DNA of 64,000 bases from Sinisalibacter aestuarii (GTDB lineage: Bacteria > Pseudomonadota > Alphaproteobacteria > Rhodobacterales > Rhodobacteraceae). The notes under the pieces were generated by a model that did no database searches, was not told the DNA's origin, and saw nothing but the letters and a program-made list of their open reading frames with translations. Of the stretch, positions 57,777 to 64,000 are shown in pieces. The translations under genes were made by a program, and so were the position numbers. Each line of letters starts with the position of its first letter. Position 1 is the stretch's first letter. The stretch lies in the NCBI RefSeq assembly GCF_027923545.1, contig NZ_BROH01000016.1:1-64000 (forward strand). Reading direction: 5' to 3'.

Positions 57777-58746
57777 GGTGAGCCTCGTTCGGCGGGGTGA
57801 GTGGCGGCAGGGCGGCGGCGAGCGCCAGGAAGTCGGGGGCCTGGCCGAGCCTGCGCAGAAGATGCGCGCGTTTGACGTAATGATGCGCGGGCGCCTCGGC
57901 GGAAAAGCCGATACCGCCATGCACCTGAATGCAGATGCGGGCATTGTCGAGCGCGACCCGGCCCGCGAGACGGCGCAGCGCGGCGGCCTGAAACGCGGCG
58001 TCAGCCCGCCCGTCGCGCAGGGCGATCGCGGCCATGTCGAGCTGAGCCGAGACCATTTCGGCGCCGATGGCCATATTGGCGCAATGATGCTTGATCGCCT
58101 GAAACGCCCCGATGGGCTTGCCGAATTGCTGGCGCACCATGGCATAATCGACGGCCAGATCGCGCGCCGCCTCGGCGCCGCCAAGAAGCTGGGCCGAGAT
58201 CAGCACATCCGCCGTGGCGCGCGGCTGCGCCGCATCGCTGGCGGCGATCTCATGCACAGGATCGGTGAAGGAAATGGCAAGGCCGTGGCCGAGTCCGTCC
58301 GCCGGAGTCTGCGCCGTATCGGCGATCCGGGCAAGCCGCAGCGTGTCGCCGTCGAAGATCAGGGCAAGCTCCGCCGCCGCGCCGTCGATCAGCATCGCGC
58401 GGCCCCGGTTGGGCAGGGCGCAGCAGACGGACATGCTGCCGTCGATGATGGCGTCTGCAATCTCGTCGGGCGCGAGCCGCGCCGCCAGCGCCGCCGCCAG
58501 CGCATTGGTCGAGATCAGCGCCCGGCCAAACAGGCTGTGCAGCAGGGCCTCCTCAACCAGCGAAAACCCGGTGCCGCCGCGCTCCTCCGGCAGTGCCAGC
58601 GCATAGGCGCCAAACGCGGCGATTTCGGCAAGGTCGTCGGGGCCGCCATCCTGCAGCCGGCTCACCGGGTAGGCGGCCTGCAGCATCGCCTCGGCGGCGT
58701 CGAGGATCTGGCGCTGGTCTTCGGTCCGGTTCAGATCGCAGGTCAT
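57763..58746 (-). CDS. Acyl-CoA dehydrogenase-like subunit (lacks the usual catalytic segment)
   Basis: The 327-residue protein is an acyl-CoA dehydrogenase homologue, shorter than the usual 380 residues. It keeps AFGAYALALPEERGGTGFSL, VRQQFGKPIGAFQAIKHHCA and the C-terminal QVHGGIGFSAEAPAHHYVKR. The N-terminal part is small and degenerate, and the usual middle beta-domain signature of FAD-binding dehydrogenases is largely missing. Such forms are known as one half of alpha2-beta2 enzymes acting on bulky acyl-CoAs. Its partner is the next upstream gene (2-bp gap). Confidence 0.87.
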   Translation of the reverse strand: MTCDLNRTEDQRQILDAAEAMLQAAYPVSRLQDGGPDDLAEIAAFGAYALALPEERGGTGFSLVEEALLHSLFGRALISTNALAAALAARLAPDEIADAIIDGSMSVCCALPNRGRAMLIDGAAAELALIFDGDTLRLARIADTAQTPADGLGHGLAISFTDPVHEIAASDAAQPRATADVLISAQLLGGAEAARDLAVDYAMVRQQFGKPIGAFQAIKHHCANMAIGAEMVSAQLDMAAIALRDGRADAAFQAAALRRLAGRVALDNARICIQVHGGIGFSAEAPAHHYVKRAHLLRRLGQAPDFLALAAALPPLTPPNEAHHAPS

Positions 58747-58748
58747 GG

Positions 58749-59870
58749 TCACTCCCGCGGCAGGCCGAGGATGCGCTCGGCGATGATGTTGCGCTGAATC
58801 TCGGCGGTGCCGCCGGCAATGGTTTCGCTGTAGGCTTCGAGGTAGTCGTAGCTCCAGCGGTTGTCGCACAGGGCGTCGGGGCCGAGAATGTCCATCGCCG
58901 TCGCGTAGACGCGCTGGGCCAGCTCACCGAAATGCAGCCGCATCATCGAGCCGTCGAAGGGGGTGGCCGGGTCGCGGAACATTGTCCGGTAGGTCATCGC
59001 GCGCAGCGCCGCCGCCTCCGCGCGCAGATCGGCGAGGCGCTCTGCCATCGCGCTGCCCGCAAGCGGGGCGGCCATCGCGATCAGGTCTTCCACCTTGATC
59101 GACAGATCGAGCTGCAGCCCCATCGCCGCCGTCCTGCGCTCGAAGCCGAGCGTGGTCATCGCCACGCGCCAGCCCTCGCCCAGCCCGCCAACCACATTGG
59201 CGAGCGGGATGCGCACATCGTCATAGAACACCTCGGCGAAATGCGTGGCCCCGGCCATGTTCTCGATCGGGCGCACGGTGATGCCGGGCGTTTTCATGTC
59301 GCAGATCACCCATGACAGGCCCTTGTGCCGCTTCGATCCCGGCTCGGTCCGGATCAGCAATTCCTGATAATCGGCGATGTCGGCGAAGCTCGACCAGATC
59401 TTCTGGCCGTTCACCACCAGCTCGTCGCCCTCGACCACGGCGGAGGTTTTGAGCGAGGCGAGGTCGGACCCGGTTCCCGGCTCGGAGAAGCCCTGGCACC
59501 AGATCACCTCGCCCGCGAGGATCCTGGGCAGGTGAAAGGCCTGCTGCTCCGGCGAGCCGCAGGCGATCAGCGTTGGCCCGGCATGGTTGACGGCAACGAA
59601 GCTGCAATCGAGCACCGAGGGCGCGCGGGCCGCCACATATTCCTCATACCAGGTGATGAGCCTTTCGGGCGTCAGCCCTTGTCCGCCGAACGCGGCGGGC
59701 CAGGCGATCCCCGACCAGCCACCGGCATGGCAGCGCTTCAGCCAGTCGAGCGCATAGGCGCGCGAGGCCGGTCCATCATGCGGGGCGGGGCCGGCGGGTA
59801 TGTTTTCGCCGAGCCAGGTGCGCGCCGCCGCGCGGAATTCCTCGTCTTCGCTGGTGAATTCGATCTGCAC
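58749..59870 (-). CDS. Acyl-CoA dehydrogenase (full-length partner)
   Basis: The 373-residue protein is a complete acyl-CoA dehydrogenase. It has the N-terminal helical domain with GIAWPAAFGGQGLTPERLI, the beta-domain CQGFSEPGTGSDLASLKTSA and VVNGQKIWSSFADIADYQEL. The C-terminal helices have the segment YSETIAGGTAEIQRNIIAER, where the family catalytic or FAD-binding residues lie. It is the first gene of the dehydrogenase-dehydrogenase-NMO run. It pairs with the truncated homologue downstream and should introduce a 2,3 double bond into an acyl-CoA. Confidence 0.9.
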   Translation of the reverse strand: MQIEFTSEDEEFRAAARTWLGENIPAGPAPHDGPASRAYALDWLKRCHAGGWSGIAWPAAFGGQGLTPERLITWYEEYVAARAPSVLDCSFVAVNHAGPTLIACGSPEQQAFHLPRILAGEVIWCQGFSEPGTGSDLASLKTSAVVEGDELVVNGQKIWSSFADIADYQELLIRTEPGSKRHKGLSWVICDMKTPGITVRPIENMAGATHFAEVFYDDVRIPLANVVGGLGEGWRVAMTTLGFERRTAAMGLQLDLSIKVEDLIAMAAPLAGSAMAERLADLRAEAAALRAMTYRTMFRDPATPFDGSMMRLHFGELAQRVYATAMDILGPDALCDNRWSYDYLEAYSETIAGGTAEIQRNIIAERILGLPRE

Positions 59871-60019
59871 TTATAGCCCCCGCGCGGTGATGCGGTGCTG
59901 ACCCTGGCTGTTGTTCAAGCGCATCTGCTGCCCCTCATTCCGGCGGTCCGGGCCGTCGCGGCCCCATCGCGCGGGATCCTGCTGGCGCGGGGCTTTTTCG
60001 TCAAGGATTTTACACATAT

Positions 60020-60035
60020 GTTCTACATATTGGGA
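60020..60035. promoter_or_regulatory. GTYCY-N7-RGRM site upstream of the acyl-CoA dehydrogenase pair
   Basis: GTTCT-ACATATT-GGGA lies 149 bases upstream of the acyl-CoA dehydrogenase start at 59870. The whole 59871-60355 gap is AT-rich and holds no gene. Confidence 0.5.
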
Positions 60036-60229
60036 TGTCGATTGCGGCCCATCCGCGACCGGGATTCCCAGGATGCGTATGCGACGATACTTTCTGGAGG
60101 ATGAAAAATAAGTCATATTTTACGGATGTATCAGAACGTCCTGTGCCGGCATTCAGTTTGGCCTATGGCCTGCGTTCTGTCCCCATTGCTTCTGCATCGC
60201 GCTGGGTTTCTCTCGACAATTGTAAAAAA

Positions 60230-60245
60230 GTTCCATAATTCAGGA
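60230..60245. promoter_or_regulatory. GTYCY-N7-RGRM site upstream of the IclR gene
   Basis: GTTCC-ATAATTC-AGGA lies 110 bases upstream of the IclR start. It suggests autoregulation if the protein is the binder. Confidence 0.55.
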
Positions 60246-60355
60246 CAATGAGCCACCGCCCGTCATGGGTGGCCTGCGACCATATTCATCTACCGCCCCC
60301 GGTCTTCGCAGGGTAGACCTTGGGCCGACCGACATTTATCAGACCGGGCTTTCGC

Positions 60356-61138
60356 ATGGATGACAACAGCGCAAAACAGGATGGCACCCAGGCAATCCGC
60401 CGGGCGGCAACGCTGCTCAAACAGGTGGCGCAGAACGGCGGCACCGGCGTCAAGTTGCGCGATCTGACCGAAACCACGGGCCTGAGCCGCTCCACCGCGC
60501 ACCGTATCCTGAAGGCGCTGCTCGACGAGCATCTGCTGGAATACAACGATACGTCCAAGCGCTACACGATCGGTCCGCTGGCCTTTGAGCTCAGCCTTGC
60601 CTCGGGTCTGCGCGAGCGCGAGATCATGCAATGGGCCCCGGTGATCGACGAGTTCCGCAACCAGACCGGCGCGACGACCTACCTGATGGGTCGCAGCGGT
60701 TCGGAATCGGTCTGTCTGCACAAGGCGGAGGGCACGTCCGTCTTGCGGGCGATCCCGGTGCAGCCGGGGCAGCGCCGCCTGCTTGGCGTCGGGGCCGGGG
60801 CAACGGCCCTGCTGGCTCAATGCTCGGACGAGGTGATCGAAAGCACGCTGCAGGCCCTGCGCCCCTATCTGGACGAATACCCGAACCTGTCGCCCGAACA
60901 GATCCGCCGGAACGTGGCGCGGGTGCGCGAGACCGGGTTTTCCGAAAGCCGCGGATCGGTGGTCGATGGTGTCTATGGCCTCGCGATGGCCTTGCCCGGC
61001 ACCGGCGAGTCCGCCACCCTCGCGATCTCGGTCGCGGTGCATCAATCCTTTGCGACGGAGGAAAAGATCGCCACCTGGAAGCGGCTGATGACGAGCCTGC
61101 GCAAGACCGCCGAAAAAATGCGCGCGGCGCGGATTTAG
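60356..61138 (+). CDS. IclR-family regulator
   Basis: The 260-residue protein has the IclR winged helix (AIRRAATLLKQVAQNGGTGV, TTGLSRSTAHRILKALLDEH, residues 13-62). The IclR effector domain has the RGSVVDGVYGLAMAL segment and the C-terminal WKRLMTSLRKTAEKMRAAR. The ATG at 60356 gives normal IclR length; a TTG start 12 codons earlier is less likely. It precedes the GlcD-type oxidase by 15 bp and is probably co-transcribed. It is the best candidate for binding the six GTYCY-N7-RGRM sites of this block. Confidence 0.9.
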   Translation: MDDNSAKQDGTQAIRRAATLLKQVAQNGGTGVKLRDLTETTGLSRSTAHRILKALLDEHLLEYNDTSKRYTIGPLAFELSLASGLREREIMQWAPVIDEFRNQTGATTYLMGRSGSESVCLHKAEGTSVLRAIPVQPGQRRLLGVGAGATALLAQCSDEVIESTLQALRPYLDEYPNLSPEQIRRNVARVRETGFSESRGSVVDGVYGLAMALPGTGESATLAISVAVHQSFATEEKIATWKRLMTSLRKTAEKMRAARI

Positions 61139-61153
61139 GGGCGGCGCGGGACG

Positions 61154-62563
61154 ATGAGCCTTACGGATGTGACGGCGGCACCCTGCGATCCGGAGGCGCT
61201 CGAACGAGCGATTGCCGCGCTTGAAGCGACCTTTGGCGACAGGCTTTCGCGCAAGCCGGGCATCCGCACCCAGCATGGTCATACCTCCACCTATATGCCG
61301 AACCAGCCGCCGGATGCCGTGGTCTTCACCCGTTCGACGGAGGAGGTTCAGGCGGTGGTGCGGATCTGCGCGGCGCATAAGGTGCCGGTGATCCCGTTCG
61401 GGGCGGGCACCTCGCTGGAAGGCGGGCTGAACGCGCCGCTGGGTGGCATCAGCGTGGATCTGTCGGGCATGAACCGGATTATCGCGGTGAACGCGGAGGA
61501 TCTCGATGTGATCGTCGAGCCGGGGGTGACCCGCGAGGATCTCAACGCCTATCTGCGCGATACCGGCCTGTTCTTCCCCATCGACCCCGGCGCCAATGCC
61601 TCGATCGGCGGCATGGTCTCGACCCGCGCCTCCGGCACCAATGCCGTCCGCTACGGGACGATGGCCGATAACGTCAGGAACCTTACCGCGGTGCTGGCCG
61701 ATGGCAGCATCGTCAAGACCGGCCAGCGCGCGCCGAAATCCTCGGCGGGCTACGATCTAACCCATCTGCTGATCGGTGCCGAAGGCACGCTGGGCATCAT
61801 CACCGAGATCACCCTGCGCCTGCACGGTATCCCGGAGGCGATGGCGGCGGCGATCTGCTCTTTCCCCGGCGTGGGCGCGGCCTGCGAGGCGACGACGCTG
61901 TGCCGGCAGGCGGGCATTCCGATTGCGCGGATCGAGCTGATGGATACCGGCTGCGTCCAGGCGGTGAACGCCCATGCCGGGCTGGGCCTGCCGGAACAGC
62001 CTCTGCTGTTGCTCGAATTCCACGGCACGCCGGCAGGGGTGGCGGAGCAGGCGGAGTTGTTTGGCGAGCTGGCGGCCCATGTCGGCGGCTCGGGGTTTGA
62101 CTGGGTGGAGCGCCCCGAGGCGCGCAGCCGGCTGTGGAAGGCGCGCCACGAGCTTTACTTTGCCATGCAAACCATCGTGCCCGGCAAGCGCCCGATCCCC
62201 AACGATGCCTGCGTGCCGATCTCGCGCCTGGCCGAATGCGTGACCGAGACCGCCGCCGATATCGCCGCGTCGGGCCTGTTCGGGCCGATCCTGGGCCATG
62301 TGGGCGACGGCAACTTTCACGTCGCGCTCTATGTCGACATGGACGATGCCGACGAGATCGCGCGCGCCGAGGCGATGCTAGAGCGCCTGTCCGAGCGCGC
62401 CATCGCGATGGATGGCACCTGCACCGGCGAGCATGGGATCGGCCAGGGCAAGCGGCGCTATATGCGGCGCGAACATGGTGCGGGAGTGGATATGATGGCC
62501 CGGATCAAGCGCGCGCTCGATCCGGATAACATCCTCAACCCGGGCAAGATCCTGCCCGATTAG
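61154..62563 (+). CDS. FAD-binding oxidoreductase (GlcD / D-lactate dehydrogenase-like)
   Basis: The 469-residue protein has the PCMH-type FAD domain (HKVPVIPFGAGTSLEGGLNA, IDPGANASIGGMVSTRASGT, GAEGTLGIITEITLRLHG). The C-terminal cap domain has LGHVGDGNFHVALYVD and GEHGIGQGKRRYMRREHG, which hold the substrate- or metal-binding histidines. It should oxidise a D-2-hydroxy acid. It is followed by a converging SDR gene that overlaps its end by four bases. Confidence 0.92.
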   Translation: MSLTDVTAAPCDPEALERAIAALEATFGDRLSRKPGIRTQHGHTSTYMPNQPPDAVVFTRSTEEVQAVVRICAAHKVPVIPFGAGTSLEGGLNAPLGGISVDLSGMNRIIAVNAEDLDVIVEPGVTREDLNAYLRDTGLFFPIDPGANASIGGMVSTRASGTNAVRYGTMADNVRNLTAVLADGSIVKTGQRAPKSSAGYDLTHLLIGAEGTLGIITEITLRLHGIPEAMAAAICSFPGVGAACEATTLCRQAGIPIARIELMDTGCVQAVNAHAGLGLPEQPLLLLEFHGTPAGVAEQAELFGELAAHVGGSGFDWVERPEARSRLWKARHELYFAMQTIVPGKRPIPNDACVPISRLAECVTETAADIAASGLFGPILGHVGDGNFHVALYVDMDDADEIARAEAMLERLSERAIAMDGTCTGEHGIGQGKRRYMRREHGAGVDMMARIKRALDPDNILNPGKILPD

Positions 62564-63378
62564 GTCTTTTTCGGCACTCGCCCGGAATGGGTGAAGCCGG
62601 GGTCGACAAAGCTGCGCTCGGCGGTGAGCGCCTCTTCCGACAGATATTTCGTGGTCGACCAGCCGCCGTCAACGGCGAGCACCTGGCCGTTGATCCAGCC
62701 GGAGGCGGGCGAGGAGAGAAAGAAGATCGCTTCCGCCACGTCTTCGGGCAGCCCCATGCGCGGGGCAGGCGTCATCTCGTCATTCATCCGCCGCACGCTG
62801 TCCAGCTCGGTGCGCCCCTCGGTCATCGGGGTGCGGATCACGCCTGGCGCGACGGCATTGGAGCGGATACCGGCGGACCCATATTGCGCCGCCATGTGTT
62901 TGGTAAGGCCGATCAGCCCGGTCTTGGCCGCCGAATAGGCGCCGCCGCGCAGCCCGCCGAGCAGCCCGTAAGTGGAGCTGACATTGACGATGGTTGCCTC
63001 GTCGCCAAAGACCGTCAGCGCCTCGCGGCACATGCGGAAGGGCGCGCGCAGCATCAGGCCGAGATAGTAGTCGAGCGTATCGTCGTCGGTTTCGTGCACC
63101 GGCTTTGGAGCGCCGATCCCGGCATTGTTGACAAGGTGGTCGAGCCGGCCAAACCGTTCCATCGCAAGGCCGACCGCACGCGCTGGCGCGTCGTCGGCCA
63201 TCACGTCGAGCGGCAGCGTGACGAGCGGCGCGGCGAGGCCGGCGCAGGCGGTTTCCATCTCCGAAAGCTTGCCCGGATCGCGCGCTACGCCGATCACGGC
63301 GACGCCCGCGCGCAGAAAGGCTTGCGCCGTGGCGAGGCCGAAGCCGGTAGAGGCCCCGGTGATGAGTGCAACCCGCAT
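62560..63378 (-). CDS. Short-chain dehydrogenase/reductase
   Basis: The 272-residue protein has VALITGASTGFGLATAQAFL, VNNAGIGAPK, the catalytic serine in IVNVSSTYGLLGG, YSAAKTGLIGLTKHMA and the C-terminal WINGQVLAVDGGWSTTKY. The last 25 residues after the usual SDR end are basic and Ser/Thr-rich. It is divergent from the truncated acyl-CoA dehydrogenase at the window end, with a 239-bp promoter region between them containing two candidate IclR sites. Confidence 0.9.
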   Translation of the reverse strand: MRVALITGASTGFGLATAQAFLRAGVAVIGVARDPGKLSEMETACAGLAAPLVTLPLDVMADDAPARAVGLAMERFGRLDHLVNNAGIGAPKPVHETDDDTLDYYLGLMLRAPFRMCREALTVFGDEATIVNVSSTYGLLGGLRGGAYSAAKTGLIGLTKHMAAQYGSAGIRSNAVAPGVIRTPMTEGRTELDSVRRMNDEMTPAPRMGLPEDVAEAIFFLSSPASGWINGQVLAVDGGWSTTKYLSEEALTAERSFVDPGFTHSGRVPKKT

Positions 63379-63436
63379 TTTGTCCTCCCTCCGGATTCAT
63401 GCGCGAGCGTATCATGGAATCGCTTGACGCGATAAT

Positions 63437-63452
63437 TCTCATATAGTGGAAC
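63437..63452. promoter_or_regulatory. GTYCY-N7-RGRM site upstream of the SDR gene (reverse orientation)
   Basis: The reverse strand reads GTTCC-ACTATAT-GAGA, 58 bases before the SDR start at 63378. Confidence 0.5.
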
Positions 63453-63588
63453 GAAAAGTCAGACAACTATCCGCCCAGACTGTAGATTATGCCTGTATTT
63501 CAAACACGGCAATCCTCATATCTTTTATTTGTTGACAGTTTTTGGGTTGATTTGCAGATTGAGTGGCAATGATCGTGACCGAAAAATT

Positions 63589-63604
63589 GTCCCAATATGC
63601 GGTA
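63589..63604. promoter_or_regulatory. GTYCY-N7-RGRM site just before the last acyl-CoA dehydrogenase
   Basis: GTCCC-AATATGC-GGTA ends 13 bases before the TTG start at 63618. Binding here would block transcription or initiation of this gene. Confidence 0.5.
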
Positions 63605-63617
63605 AAAGGGGGATCAA

Positions 63618-64000
63618 TTGGAATTTGGCTGGACAGACCGGGAGCGTGCGTTCCGCGCGCGGGTGCGCGACTTTCTGCACCGTGAGCTGCCGGCCGATTT
63701 CGACCGGATCGCGCGCCATGGCCCCGGCTCGCGGGAGCAGACCGAATTCAGTCTCGACTTTTGCCCGAAACTCGCTGAAGCCGGGCTTCTGGTGCCGCAT
63801 TGGCCCGCCGAATGGGGCGGCCATGACGGCACGGTCTGGGAGCATTTCATCCTTGGCGAAGAGATGTGGGCCGCCGGTGAGCCGCGCGGTGCGCAATACA
63901 TGAATGTCAACTGGATCGGCCCGACGATCATGCGTTACGGCAGCGAGGAACAGCGCCAGCGCTATATCCCGCCGATGGCGGCGGGCAAAGCGATCTGGTG
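63618..64000 (+). CDS. Acyl-CoA dehydrogenase, N-terminal part (cut by window edge)
   Basis: From a TTG at 63618, preceded by an AAAGGGGGAT site, an open frame runs to the right edge of the window (127 codons plus two bases). It reads LEFGWTDRERAFRARVRDFL, LAEAGLLVPHWPAEWGGHDG and FILGEEMWAAGEPRGAQYMN, a typical acyl-CoA dehydrogenase N-terminal helical domain, ending GKAIWC. No ATG occurs near the expected start, so TTG is taken as real. It is a third acyl-CoA dehydrogenase of the cluster, perhaps with a partner beyond the window. Confidence 0.85.
   Translation, partial: MEFGWTDRERAFRARVRDFLHRELPADFDRIARHGPGSREQTEFSLDFCPKLAEAGLLVPHWPAEWGGHDGTVWEHFILGEEMWAAGEPRGAQYMNVNWIGPTIMRYGSEEQRQRYIPPMAAGKAIW

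Overview
The window is GC-rich, densely coded DNA from an alphaproteobacterium, most likely a member of the Rhodobacterales (roseobacter-type). This rests on two complete TRAP transporters, LigJ/LigK-type aromatic catabolism genes, many ATGA/TGATG start-stop overlaps and high-GC codon use. No rRNA, tRNA, phage genes or CRISPR array were seen. A fragment of an IS630-type transposase lies at the left edge.

Region 1 (0.4-6.4 kb) is an ordinary accessory patch: a cupin, an NAD(P)-binding reductase, a secreted carboxymuconolactone-decarboxylase-like protein, a LysR regulator, a frameshifted cyclophilin-like gene, an aldo/keto reductase, a CPBP membrane protease and the relic of a TetR gene.

Region 2 (6.6-14.8 kb) looks like one regulated system for electron transfer outside the cytoplasm. 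A PepSY protein, a DUF2271 protein with a flavinylation-like motif, a PepSY/flavodoxin/ferredoxin-reductase fusion and the flavin transferase ApbE form one operon. A second PepSY protein with a cytochrome b561 forms another, and a small secreted protein of unknown function stands alone. An OmpR-type regulator and its histidine kinase complete the set. The same 49-bp operator architecture (CTGA-N7-CTGA-N19-TCAG-N7-TCAG) lies upstream of all these transcription units with identical internal spacing.

Region 3 (15.1-24.9 kb) holds two 3-hydroxyanthranilate-dioxygenase-type cupins, an isochorismatase-type hydrolase, a RidA-family protein, a creatininase-type hydrolase, an ACMSD-family amidohydrolase, a TRAP transporter, a LysR regulator with two DNA-binding domains and a GntR regulator. 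It resembles catabolism of an ortho-aminophenol-type aromatic. A short motif, ATTTCGATnTTnT, recurs upstream of several of its genes.

Region 4 (25.0-43.3 kb) resembles a protocatechuate/gallate 4,5-cleavage pathway. A nine-gene minus-strand operon carries a LigJ-type hydratase, a peptide/nickel-type ABC transporter, a PobA-like hydroxylase with an altered active site, a second flavin monooxygenase and an IclR regulator. An aldehyde dehydrogenase and an MFS exporter follow. A seven-gene plus-strand operon then carries a LigB-type dioxygenase, three RraA-fold proteins (the last LigK-like), an amidohydrolase, a 103-residue protein of unknown family and a Rieske ferredoxin.

Region 5 (43.5-64 kb) begins with an SDR, a cytochrome P450 with its ferredoxin, a TetR regulator and a flavin hydroxylase. 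It continues with an AraC regulator and a beta-oxidation-like set: SDR, thiolase, ThDP enzyme, TRAP transporter, nitronate-monooxygenase-like protein, a pair of acyl-CoA dehydrogenases, an IclR regulator, a GlcD-type oxidase, another SDR, and an acyl-CoA dehydrogenase that runs off the right edge. Six GTYCY-N7-RGRM sites in the promoters of this last block are candidate operators for its IclR regulator. All substrates are inferred from family and context.
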